Origin: JAICKM01 sp050998805
GTDB lineage: Bacteria > Chloroflexota > Chloroflexia > QHBQ01 > JAICKM01
Assembly: GCA_050998805.1 (NCBI GenBank)
Contig: JBPCPV010000007.1
Coordinates: forward strand, 1 to 64,000
Reading direction: 5' to 3'
Length of the DNA stretch: 64,000 bases
Made by a program: the position numbers and the translations under genes. The notes under the pieces were generated by a model. It ran no database searches. It was not told where the DNA came from and worked only from the letters and a program-made list of their open reading frames with translations. Numbering within the stretch: position 1 is the first letter of the stretch; the number at the start of each line of letters is the position of its first letter. Shown here one piece after another: positions 51,093 to 59,222 of this stretch.

Positions 51093-51904
51093 GGGGCGCC
51101 CCGGGGGCGGGGCGCCGCGGCCGCGAATCGGCGGCCCGTGGCCGGGTGCGGCAGCAGCAGCAAATACCGGATGCGGGTCGTGAGATCTTGCTGCACCGCC
51201 GTGAACGCCGCCCATTGGGCCGCCGCGGTCGACTCGGCGACCGGATCGGGAATACTCCAATGGATGTGCAGCGGGTCGTCCGGGAAGACGGGACATTGAT
51301 CGCGGACCCGATCGCACACGGTGATGATGTAATCAAATGCTTGGTCCGCGAACTCAGACATGGGCTTTGCCCGGTATTGCCCGGGGTCAAGACCCAACTC
51401 AGTCAGGAGCTGGAGGGCATAGGGGTGGACTATGGTGGGCCGGCTGCCGGCGCTCCAGACGGCGACCTGGTCGCCGCCCAGGTAGCGCAAGAGCCCTTCG
51501 GCCAGCTGGGAACGGGCACTATTATGCGTGCAGAGAATGAGGACCCGTAACGGCCGTGCCTCCCAGCCCTTGCTCTCTCGCTGGTCAGGGTCGGCGCTCA
51601 TGCCGGGGTAGAGCGTGTGGCCCGCCGCCTGATACAGCACCTGCAAGCGGGAGAGGTCGACCCGATAGTAGACATCACGGGCGTCCAGGCTGCTGCGGTG
51701 GTCCCGAACTAGCCCAAGCTGTCGCAGCAGACGCAGGTGATACGACACGGCATTTTGCGGAATCCGAACGCGGTCGACGATCTCGCCCACCCGCAGATCT
51801 GTCAGGGCGAGTAACCGCACAATCGCGAGGCGGCTCTCATCGGCCAGCGCTTTGAAAAACAGCAGGATCTCGGCGGGCGGGGAAGCGGACCGGTCGGCGA
51901 GCAT
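51089..51904 (-). CDS. ArsR-ArsC fusion: repressor plus arsenate reductase
   Basis: 271 residues from the ATG at 51904, with GAGG upstream; in-frame ATGs at 51919 and further up lack a site. Residues 10-100 are an ArsR winged helix (ALADESRLAIVRLLAL, IPQNAVSYHLRLLRQLGLV). Residues 120-255 are a low-molecular-weight-phosphatase-type ArsC: P-loop LCTHNSARSQLAEG (C-x5-R) and the later redox Cys pair in VCDRVRDQCPVFP, as in thioredoxin-coupled reductases. The ArsR part has no Cys at all, so arsenite cannot be sensed through the usual alpha-3 Cys site. It reduces arsenate and probably represses its own divergent region. Confidence 0.92.
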   Translation of the reverse strand: MLADRSASPPAEILLFFKALADESRLAIVRLLALTDLRVGEIVDRVRIPQNAVSYHLRLLRQLGLVRDHRSSLDARDVYYRVDLSRLQVLYQAAGHTLYPGMSADPDQRESKGWEARPLRVLILCTHNSARSQLAEGLLRYLGGDQVAVWSAGSRPTIVHPYALQLLTELGLDPGQYRAKPMSEFADQAFDYIITVCDRVRDQCPVFPDDPLHIHWSIPDPVAESTAAAQWAAFTAVQQDLTTRIRYLLLLPHPATGRRFAAAAPRPRGAP

Positions 51905-51931
51905 AACCTCACTCCTCATGCGGCAAATTAC

Positions 51932-51947
51932 ATCAACCCAATTTGAC
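51932..51947. promoter_or_regulatory. ArsR-type operator
   Basis: ATCAA, six bases (CCCAAT), TTGAC: one base off the standard ArsR box ATCAA-N6-TTGAT. It lies between the -10 element (51963-51968) and the start codon of the arsR-arsC gene. Confidence 0.6.
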
Positions 51948-51962
51948 GTGAATTCCGTTGAT

Positions 51963-51991
51963 AGAATAGGGCATCGCGCCCACCCTGTCAA
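51963..51991 (-). promoter_or_regulatory. Promoter of the arsenic operon
   Basis: On the minus strand TTGACA (51986-51991), 17 bases, TATTCT (51963-51968). The transcript would start near 51955, at the ArsR box. Confidence 0.65.
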
Positions 51992-52097
51992 GGAGATTGG
52001 CGCGGGGTCGCCCCGGGTCTGAGGGCGCGTTTGGCCCGGCGATCCGCCATGCCGGTCAGGCGCTGCGGCGGCAGCGAATGTGGGAGAGGATCAGGGC

Positions 52098-53216
52098 ATG
52101 ACGCCAGCGACGTATGACGAACCGCGACCCGGCAACTACGATGTCGTTGTCATTGGTGGAGGGCAGGCGGGGCTCGCCCTGGGCTACTATTTGCGCCGCT
52201 CGGGGCTATCCTACGTCCTGCTCGACGCGGAGCCGGCACCCGGTGGGGCCTGGCAACACACCTGGGACTCCCTCACCCTCTTCTCCCCAGCCCAATGGAG
52301 CTCGCTCCCCGGTCCCTTCATGCCAGGCGGCAAGGTCCGCTATCCCGAGCGATCCGACGTGCTGGCCTACCTGGCCGCGTACGAGGACCGCTACCAGTTG
52401 CCCATCCAGCGGCCGGTGCAGGTGGATGCCGTCACACGCGACGCGACGGACGGCTTCCGCATCGCGAGCGACGCCGGCCAGTGGCGGGCGCGGGCGGTGA
52501 TCAGCGCCACCGGTACCTGGCGCAAGCCGTATACCCCGTGCTACCCGGGGCAGGCCCAGTTCCAGGGCACCCAGCTCCATTCGGCGCACTACCGCAACCC
52601 GGCCGGGTTCGCGGGCCAGCACGTAGTCGTGGTGGGTGCGCGAAACTCGGGCGCCCAGATCCTGGCCGAGGTGTCCCGGGTCGCCCGCACCACCTGGGTT
52701 ACGCGTGTCCCGCCCCGTTACCTGCCGGATGACGTGGATGGCCGGGCTTTATTCGATCGGGCGACCGCCGAATACCAGGCGCAACAAGCCGGTGAGGCGG
52801 GCCCGGAACCGGCGGCCCCCACCGAGGGCGGCCTGGGCCAGATCGTCATGGTGCCGCCGGTGCGGGACGCCCGGGCCCGCGGGGTGCTGAACAGTGTGCG
52901 TCCTTTCCGGGAGTTCACCGCCCATGGGGTCCTCTGGCCGGATGGGCACGAGACAGAGGTCGACACCGTCATCTGGGCGACGGGGTTTGTCCCCGCCCTG
53001 GATCATCTGGCCCCCCTCGGGGTGCTTACGCCGGACGGTGAGGTAGCGACAATGGAAACCCGGGCGGTGGCAGAGCCGGGGCTCTGGTTGGTGGGCTATG
53101 GCGACTGGACCGGGTTTGCCTCCGCGACCCTGGTCGGGGTAGGGCGGAGCGCCCGGCAAACGATAGCGGAAATCCGAGCGGCGCTGCAAACTCCGAACGC
53201 TGATAAGGAGTCCTAA
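52098..53216 (+). CDS. ArsO-like flavin-dependent monooxygenase
   Basis: 372 residues from the ATG at 52098, 7 bases after AGAGGA. FAD-binding VVVIGGGQAGLALGYYL, NADPH-binding VVVVGARNSGAQIL, and a late ATGFVPALDHL motif; the order fits group B monooxygenases and the ArsO family. ArsO-like proteins are associated with arsenic resistance and are thought to oxidise arsenicals. Divergent from the ars operon with a shared control region, so probably derepressed together with it. Confidence 0.85.
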   Translation: MTPATYDEPRPGNYDVVVIGGGQAGLALGYYLRRSGLSYVLLDAEPAPGGAWQHTWDSLTLFSPAQWSSLPGPFMPGGKVRYPERSDVLAYLAAYEDRYQLPIQRPVQVDAVTRDATDGFRIASDAGQWRARAVISATGTWRKPYTPCYPGQAQFQGTQLHSAHYRNPAGFAGQHVVVVGARNSGAQILAEVSRVARTTWVTRVPPRYLPDDVDGRALFDRATAEYQAQQAGEAGPEPAAPTEGGLGQIVMVPPVRDARARGVLNSVRPFREFTAHGVLWPDGHETEVDTVIWATGFVPALDHLAPLGVLTPDGEVATMETRAVAEPGLWLVGYGDWTGFASATLVGVGRSARQTIAEIRAALQTPNADKES

Positions 53217-53266
53217 GTTCGTCCTGCTCTGCGGCTCCGGCAGGCCGCGGCCGAACGTCGTCCAGC

Positions 53267-53575
53267 TTAGTCGCCCGTCTCACTTCGCACCGGTGCGCCG
53301 GCATGCCGGGGCGCGCCAGACCTGGACTGCGGGACCCACACCAACCCGAGCACTCCCGCGCTCAGCAACACGGCCCCGCCCAGCACATAGACCAGCTGGA
53401 CCCCGAATTGATCATTCAACCAGCCGGCGACTCCCAGCGAGGTGATCTCCAGCGCGCTCCAGGTCAGATCGAACAGGGTATAGACCCGCCCGCGCATGCG
53501 CTCCGGCACGCTCGCCTGCATGAACGCGTTATAGGTCCAAACCTCGCCGCCGCATATTGGCTCTTCGCCAATCTC
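53267..53575 (-). pseudogene. C-terminal remnant of an MFS exporter cut by IS1182
   Basis: The minus-strand frame begins right at the IS edge (GGEVWTYNAFMQASVPERMR) and covers the last two TM helices (LGVAGWLNDQFGVQLVYVLG and GAVLLSAGVLGLVWV). The VPERMRGRV motif is typical of MFS exporters (enterobactin-exporter type). The N-terminal ten helices are absent on the far side of the IS, so the insertion was accompanied by a deletion. Confidence 0.7.
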
Positions 53576-55390
53576 GATACCGGTGGCGAATGCTTGATTA
53601 AGAGCGAATCAAGTTGGAGCCAGTAATTTCACGAAGGCGGATTGCCGGGTTTGGACCGGCTCCTTGCCCTGCAGCCAATTGTCAAACCGCACCAGGTTAA
53701 TTGCGATGGCGCTCATCACATGCCCCAGGTGCGTTTCGGCTTGCCCGATATAACGCGTCCGGCGCAGCCCGAACCCCCGGACCCCTTGCGATAGCGTCCC
53801 TTCGATGCCCGCCCGATGTGCATACTCCTTCTTGTACTCCTCAGTGTGCTCCCGCAGCCGCCCCTCGCGTAGCGCCTCGTGTAGCCCGCGCGGCTTGAGC
53901 GTCAGCGTCCGCCTCACGGCTTTGTTGGAGTCCGTACAAAGCGCCCGGCACGGACACTCTTTACAGTCTGCGGTCGCAAACTTCACCTTGATTAGCTCCT
54001 TGCCCCGCTCGACCACCGGCGTCCAACTGCTACTGAGCTTGCCTTGCGGGCACTCTACCTGCCGGCCCTCCCAGTCGATCTCGAAATGCTCGACCGCAAA
54101 GCCCTGCCCCTCATGGGCTTGCCGCCGGTAGTCCCCGCGCATCGGCCCATATAGCTCCACTCCATAATCCGCTTGGCTCTCCACCACGAGCTCAGTCTCG
54201 ATGTAGCCCATATCGACCAAATGCCGCCGCGGTGATAAGCCCTTGTCTTTGAGTGTTTGATGCACCACGGGCGTCACCGCGGTATCCGGCTCCGGCGCCG
54301 GCCTGGTTTCCACATGTGTGATCAGACGGGGCGCGTCCTCATCGCACGTCTCGGTCAGATGAACCTTGTACCCCACCCAGGATGTAGTACGCTTCTTGGC
54401 GTAATGGGCCTCCGGATCATAGGGCGAACTGAGAAACAGCGTTGCAGGAGGGATGTTGTCCGGGTCTCGCCAGCCGACCTGGTCACCCGTGCGGGTATAA
54501 TTCTGCCACCAAACGCGGCGCAGGAGCTGCAGGGCGCGGACTTGGCGCAGCCACGGCGGGGAGGTCGCATCATCCAGTGCGGCCAACAGCGCGAACCCAT
54601 CTCTGCCCACGGTGAGCGCGTACGCCGTCCGCTCCGTCTCTTTCTTAGGCAAGCGGAAATCATCGGCACGCGCGCCGTAGCGGTCCAGCCAGTGGGGATC
54701 GGCATGGGGCAGCAACCACTCTGGGGCGACCACCGCCAAGCTGTTGAGGGCATGGCGCAGCGTTTCGATCACTAACTCGAGGCGGTTGGTGGCGCGAATG
54801 GCGCCGAGGACATGAGTGGAGTCGGTGCGCACCCGCCCGCCTGTTTTGAGCAGACCGCGTTCGTGAAAGTGCGCCAGGAGGGCGTCGAGCAGGAGCTGCT
54901 CGACACTGCCGCTCAGCAAGCGGCTGCGAAACTCGCTGAGCACTGAGCGGTCAAAGCCGGGATCGGTTAGGTCCAGCCCGAGGAGGTATTTCCAGTCGAT
55001 GCGCGTGCGGACGGCGTTGGCCGCCTGCTCATCGGTGAGCCCCTCGAGGAATTGGAGAATAGATACCAGGGCCAGCCGGACGGGATCGATAGCGGGCCGC
55101 CCGAGGGCGGAAAACATGTCAGCAAAGTCGCGCTGCTGGTAGATAGAGCCGAGAGTATCGTAGAGACGCAGATAAAGGTGGCCCTGGGGAAAGATGGCGT
55201 GGGCCACCCGGGCCGTCTCGACCGGGACAGAATATCCGCCTGAGGATGCGAGCGACATGATACACCTCCAGATAGGGTAAGGATCGATCTATGTAGAAAA
55301 CCGGGCAGCAACCGGCTTGTAGTAAGGTCCCTCCAGCATCAGGCGTGCCAATCTTGAGTCGCTCTTAATCAAGCATTCGCCACCGGTATC
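53576..55390 (-). mobile_element. IS1182-family insertion sequence
   Basis: 1,815 bp bounded by 32-bp perfect inverted repeats (53576-53607 and 55359-55390; outer bases GATACCGGTGGCG). It holds one transposase gene. No target duplication could be read at the ends. Confidence 0.88.
53609..55258 (-). CDS. IS1182-family transposase
   Basis: 549 residues, full length for the family. N-terminal dimerisation part (VPVETARVAHAIFPQGHLYL, ALGRPAIDPVRLALVSILQF), first Asp in GGRVRTDSTHVLGAIRATNR, second in LVDMGYIETELV, and Glu in HRAGIEGTLSQGVRGFGLRR. A Cys cluster (CKECPCRALC) near residue 430 is typical. It appears intact, and the element has matched ends, so it may be active. Confidence 0.93.
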   Translation of the reverse strand: MSLASSGGYSVPVETARVAHAIFPQGHLYLRLYDTLGSIYQQRDFADMFSALGRPAIDPVRLALVSILQFLEGLTDEQAANAVRTRIDWKYLLGLDLTDPGFDRSVLSEFRSRLLSGSVEQLLLDALLAHFHERGLLKTGGRVRTDSTHVLGAIRATNRLELVIETLRHALNSLAVVAPEWLLPHADPHWLDRYGARADDFRLPKKETERTAYALTVGRDGFALLAALDDATSPPWLRQVRALQLLRRVWWQNYTRTGDQVGWRDPDNIPPATLFLSSPYDPEAHYAKKRTTSWVGYKVHLTETCDEDAPRLITHVETRPAPEPDTAVTPVVHQTLKDKGLSPRRHLVDMGYIETELVVESQADYGVELYGPMRGDYRRQAHEGQGFAVEHFEIDWEGRQVECPQGKLSSSWTPVVERGKELIKVKFATADCKECPCRALCTDSNKAVRRTLTLKPRGLHEALREGRLREHTEEYKKEYAHRAGIEGTLSQGVRGFGLRRTRYIGQAETHLGHVMSAIAINLVRFDNWLQGKEPVQTRQSAFVKLLAPT

Positions 55391-55431
55391 AAAAGTGGCG
55401 CAGAACCAAGATCCGGGGCGCACTTCACCTC

Positions 55432-55460
55432 TTGACACATCGGTCAAAATGTTATATCAT
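55432..55460 (+). promoter_or_regulatory. Promoter of the PadR operon
   Basis: TTGACA (55432-55437), 17 bases, TATCAT (55455-55460), followed by an AT-rich stretch (ATAAATATGTCAATTCGATA) unlike the surroundings, likely the repressor site. Confidence 0.7.
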
Positions 55461-55499
55461 ATAAATATGTCAATTCGATATATAGATGAGGGGGCGCCT

Positions 55500-56156
55500 A
55501 TGGCCACCGATAGCTCGAAGCCCGATCGCACCGGACACGGATCCGTCTGGCTACTGCCTGCGACCGGCCCACAGGCCGGGCTGCGGCGCGGCGTGATCTA
55601 TGAGTTGTTCCTGCTTGGCGAATTGATGAGTGGCCCACTCCACGGCTATCTGCTGCGCGAGATCCTCAACCGGATCCTGGGCCCGTTTCGCCAGATGAGT
55701 TGGGGCGCGCTATATCCGCTCATCCACCGGCTGGAGCAGGCTGGCATGATTGTGCCCGACCCACCGCCCCCGGAAACCGCGGCTGCCGAGCGGCGGGACG
55801 GCCGGCCGCGGCACAGCTTTCGGATTACGGATCTCGGGAAGCAGCGCTTTACGGCGTTAATGGACGGATCCGGCACCAGCCCCGCTGACGAGCCCGAGCT
55901 GTTCGTCCTCAAGCTCAACTATTTCGGACACATTTCCCGCGTGCAGCAGGCCAGCATCCTGCACCGTTACTACGACCATCTGCAGATCGAAGCGGACTAT
56001 TTGCAGACCGCGCAGCAGGGCGTCACCGTGCGGGCGGGGATCCCCGACGGGGAGCGCCGGTATATCCTGCGGATGCTGAATTACCGTTTGCATGGCCTGC
56101 GGGCCCAACAAGTCTGGATTGCCGAAGAAATCGGGGCCGTCGCCGGGCCGGGTTAG
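55500..56156 (+). CDS. PadR-family transcriptional regulator
   Basis: 218 residues from the ATG at 55500, after GAGGGGG; the frame is open back to 55395, but that part lies upstream of or in the promoter. PadR winged helix: LRRGVIYELFLLGELMSGPL, HGYLLREILNRIL, SWGALYPLIHRLEQAGMI. The C-terminal helical part (IEADYLQTAQQG) mediates dimerisation. It probably represses the following SDR and dehalogenase genes until a phenolic or halogenated compound appears. The gene starts 110 bases from the IS1182 edge. Confidence 0.85.
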   Translation: MATDSSKPDRTGHGSVWLLPATGPQAGLRRGVIYELFLLGELMSGPLHGYLLREILNRILGPFRQMSWGALYPLIHRLEQAGMIVPDPPPPETAAAERRDGRPRHSFRITDLGKQRFTALMDGSGTSPADEPELFVLKLNYFGHISRVQQASILHRYYDHLQIEADYLQTAQQGVTVRAGIPDGERRYILRMLNYRLHGLRAQQVWIAEEIGAVAGPG

Positions 56157-56243
56157 GCTGCAACGGCTTGAGCACGCTACCCGATGGGGCGCGGGAGCTC
56201 CATGCAGGTTGCCTCGGCGATTCGTCGAACGAAGGGAGGGGAT

Positions 56244-56990
56244 ATGGAAGTACAAGGGAAAGTCGCGATCGTCACCGGGGCCTCGGCGGGCATCGGGTTG
56301 GCCACGGCCCGGTTGCTGGCCCAACAGGGGGCGCAGGTCGCGCTCGTGGCGAGGTCGCGAGATAAGCTCCAGGCGCTCGCGGCGGCCCTACCGGGGGCGC
56401 TGGCGGTGCCGGCCGACCTGTCGCGGGAGGATGAGATACCCGCGCTGGTCGCGCGGGTTATGGCCCGCTATGGGCGCGTGGATATCCTGATTAACAACGC
56501 CGGGCAGGGCTACGAGGCTGAGGTCGCTGTGATCGACACCGCACAATTTCGGGAGCTCTTCGCGCTGAACGTCATCGGCCCCCTCGCGGCGATGCAGGCG
56601 GTCATCCCGCTCATGCGCCGGCAGGGCCAGGGCGCGATCGTCAACATCAGCTCGGGGACGTCACTCCTGGCCATCCCGAATCTGGGCGCCTATTCCTCGC
56701 TGAAGCGCGCCCTCAACGCGCTGTCGCTCACCGCGCGGGCGGAACTGGCGGCGGACGGGATCATCGTCAGCGTGGTGTATCCCTTTGTGACTGCCACCGA
56801 TTTCGCGCAGAACGTGCGGACGTCGGGGGAACCGGTGCGCAGCGAGCGCGGGCCGGGGCCGCCGGCCGACACTGCGGAGCATGTCGCCGCGAAGATCCTG
56901 GAGGTGCTGCGCAGCGGGGCCGCGCAGCATTATGCCCACGAGTGGATGCAAGCCCAGTCTCCCACGCAGCAAGGTGGTACTCAGTCATGA
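56244..56990 (+). CDS. Short-chain dehydrogenase/reductase
   Basis: 248 residues from the ATG at 56244, after GGGAGG. Cofactor motif TGASAGIG, then NNAG (ILINNAGQG), catalytic Ser (NISSGTS) and Y-x3-K (YSSLK). Basic residues after the second strand (ARSRDK) favour NADP. It oxidises or reduces an alcohol/ketone. Its stop overlaps the start of the dehalogenase gene (ATGA), so the two may act on one pathway, with the dehalogenase giving an alcohol that the SDR oxidises. Confidence 0.9.
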   Translation: MEVQGKVAIVTGASAGIGLATARLLAQQGAQVALVARSRDKLQALAAALPGALAVPADLSREDEIPALVARVMARYGRVDILINNAGQGYEAEVAVIDTAQFRELFALNVIGPLAAMQAVIPLMRRQGQGAIVNISSGTSLLAIPNLGAYSSLKRALNALSLTARAELAADGIIVSVVYPFVTATDFAQNVRTSGEPVRSERGPGPPADTAEHVAAKILEVLRSGAAQHYAHEWMQAQSPTQQGGTQS

Positions 56991-57898
56991 TAAGTGCGGC
57001 GTCTCCCTATGCCAAGCGGTACCTCTCGATCCTGGGCCAGACGATGGCCTACGTCGACGAGGGCAGCGGCGATCCCCTCGTCTTCCTGCACGGCAACCCC
57101 ACCTCCTCCTACCTCTGGCGGAATGTGCTGCCGCATCTCACCAGTCTGGGGCGTTGTGTCGCGCCCGATCTGATCGGCATGGGCGACTCGGCGAAGCTGC
57201 CCCACAGCGGCCCCGCGGCCTACACCTTTGTCGAGCATCGCCGCTACCTGGATGCATTGCTGGAGGCGCTCGGCATCCAGGAGCGCGTCACGTTGATCCT
57301 CCACGATTGGGGCTCCGCCCTGGGCTTCGATTGGGCCAATCGCCACCGGGATGCCGTGCGCGGGATCGTCTACCTGGAGGCCATCGTGCAGCCGCGCACG
57401 TGGAGCGATTGGCGCCCGCCGGCCGACCAGCTTTTCCGCGCCCTGCGCTCGCCGGCCGGGGAAGCGCTGATCCTGGAGCAAAACGTCTTCGTCGAAGAGG
57501 CGTTGCCGCGCGGCATCCAGCGCCCGCTGACGGCGGCCGAGATGGCCGAGTATCGGCGGCCCTTTGCCACGCCGGGCGAGGGCCGCCGGCCCACGCTCAC
57601 GTGGCCGCGCCAGATCCCCATCGATGGCGAGCCGGCCGAGGTGGCCGCGATCGTCGAGGCGTATGCCGGCTGGCTGGTGCAGAGCCCGGTGCCCAAACTG
57701 TTCGTGAATGGGGAGCCGGGGCTCTCCCTGACCGGGGCGCGGCGGGAGTTCTGCCGGACCTGGCCGGCGCAAACCGAGGTAACGGTGCCCGGGCTGCACT
57801 TCCTGCCCGAAGATGCCCCCGACGAGATCGGGCAGGCTATCGCCGTCTGGCTGGCCCCGCCCGCAGGCGGGGCGGTGCGCCCACGACCGCCCGAGTAA
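56987..57898 (+). CDS. dhaA: Haloalkane dehalogenase
   Basis: 303 residues. Alpha/beta-hydrolase fold with the family's active-site set: FLHGNPTSSYLWRN (oxyanion/halide Asn), nucleophile Asp in LILHDWGSALGF, general acid Glu in VYLEAIVQP and base His in GLHFLPEDAPDEIG. This Asp-His-Glu triad is that of haloalkane dehalogenases of the DhaA/LinB type. It hydrolyses carbon-halogen bonds to alcohol and halide in the cytoplasm. Third gene of the PadR operon. Confidence 0.9.
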   Translation: MISAASPYAKRYLSILGQTMAYVDEGSGDPLVFLHGNPTSSYLWRNVLPHLTSLGRCVAPDLIGMGDSAKLPHSGPAAYTFVEHRRYLDALLEALGIQERVTLILHDWGSALGFDWANRHRDAVRGIVYLEAIVQPRTWSDWRPPADQLFRALRSPAGEALILEQNVFVEEALPRGIQRPLTAAEMAEYRRPFATPGEGRRPTLTWPRQIPIDGEPAEVAAIVEAYAGWLVQSPVPKLFVNGEPGLSLTGARREFCRTWPAQTEVTVPGLHFLPEDAPDEIGQAIAVWLAPPAGGAVRPRPPE

Positions 57899-58111
57899 AA
57901 TCAGCGGCCGGTGGCCGGCGGTGCGGGGCGGGGCGCAGCCGTCGGCGGAGCCCATTCGTTTCCGGGGGCAGGAAGTGCGGCCCGGGCGCCGCCGGGAGTG
58001 CGCGACACGGCCGCGCATGGCGTGGCGCTGCGGGCGATCTAGACCGGTATCATGGCCGCTCCGTGAGATTCTTGAGGGCCGCTCTTGACCCCAGCGGACC
58101 AGCGATGGCTT

Positions 58112-58273
58112 GAACTCCTGCTGGCTTGCCAACGTGCCGGTTAGCGCGCCTGTCGAACTCAGCGACACGCTGCGGAGGTGGTCTCCGTGCAGGTAGTATA
58201 GCCCCGCCGGGGTGCGCGTGGCAACCATCTGCCCGTCGAACTGATAGAGCGTGCGTGTAGCAACTGTACCCAT
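58112..58273 (-). pseudogene. RHS-repeat fragment
   Basis: About 54 codons on the minus strand: TLYQFDGQMVATRTPAGLYY and LHGDHLRSVSL, matching the RHS core consensus (YYLHGDHLGSV). There is an in-frame stop upstream, and similarity ends after ASQQEFKP. It is an isolated remnant. The interval 57899-58111 before it has no gene. Confidence 0.65.
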
Positions 58274-58399
58274 GTGATCCCCGTACTAATCCGCAGTCAT
58301 GCCGAGCAACCGTGCTCGTACATTACCGGTTCGATTGCCGACGTTCGGGCTGGGGACGGTGTTCATCAGCGTGCAGACCGTGGGCGTCGCCGTGGCGGT

Positions 58400-58722
58400 C
58401 TACGTGGCTGTGCCGGCCGGTGGAGAGGTCGTAGTGGCGGTGTTCGCAGGCGGGGTCGGCGTGGGTGTGCTGGCCGGGGTCGGGGTCCGCGTGGGCGTAT
58501 TCGCCGGGGGAGGGGTCGGCGTCGGTGTCGGCGTGCCACACGACCCACCGTACTTCTCCACCAGCGACCGAATCTGACTACTTTCGTATTCTCCGGTAGC
58601 CCAGACATCGCCGCCTGGCAAGGCCGATACTCCATACAGCGAGTTTGCGAGGCTGCCGGGGTTCGCGCTGGGCACGACAGACCAGGTCGTGCCGTCCCAG
58701 TGTTCCACCAGTGTCAGTGGGC
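58400..58722 (-). pseudogene. Fragment of a secreted repeat protein with Pro/Thr stalk
   Basis: On the minus strand: LVEHWDGTTWSVVPSANPGS, YGVSALPGGDVWATGEY, then a TPTPTPPPANTPTRTPTP stalk. The EHWnGtsWsvvpSpn...dvWAvG repeat is common in Chloroflexi extracellular proteins. Only one repeat is left, and there is no start or signal peptide. Confidence 0.55.
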
Positions 58723-58730
58723 TGGGCAGG

Positions 58731-59190
58731 CGATCCCAAGATCAATCTAATCGGCACAAGCCAGGGAGGGGCAGCGATACTACAGTACTTCGCCGATTCG
58801 ATGAATGGGCAATACAACATAGATTCCCGGATAGCCAGCTTCGTAACAGTCGAGGGCAATCTGGATGCAGTTGCGAATGCACCAACCGGGGCTTGGTTAG
58901 CCGCGCACACTCAAATAAGGACAGGATCCGGTTATGATCGAGACACGGAAACCGCCCTTACCGTCGACGGACACTTGGACAGTATAAACCACCGGCCTAT
59001 CTCAGGGATCGATTATGAGGGGAATCCCGACTACCCAAACGATCCAGTGTGGCGGCAGGACCTCCCCAGTGGGGGGCCAAGTGTGGCGCTGGTCCCCGCT
59101 TTACTATCATTCGTGGACTGGAGGGCACGCGGCTGTTCAAACACGTACATTCCTAAATCATGTCTGGCAGTAGATGCCCTTGCCAAGTAG
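58731..59190 (+). pseudogene. C-terminal remnant of an alpha/beta hydrolase
   Basis: The frame reads DPKINLIGTSQGGAAILQYF with a nucleophile elbow (GTSQGG), a possible Asp in AVANAPTG..., and a late His in VDGHLDSINHRPISG. It runs 150 codons to a stop at 59188-59190. The N-terminal half is missing where it meets the antisense fragment at 58722. GC content is visibly lower than around it. It may derive from a lipase-like or RHS-associated domain. Confidence 0.5.
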
Positions 59191-59222
59191 CTGTGCACCG
59201 GGGGCGAATCGCTGCGAGGTGG

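Noticed and set aside
56981..58273. 430-codon minus-strand frame
   Set aside because: Only its first 54 codons (RHS fragment) look real; the rest is antisense to the haloalkane dehalogenase gene.
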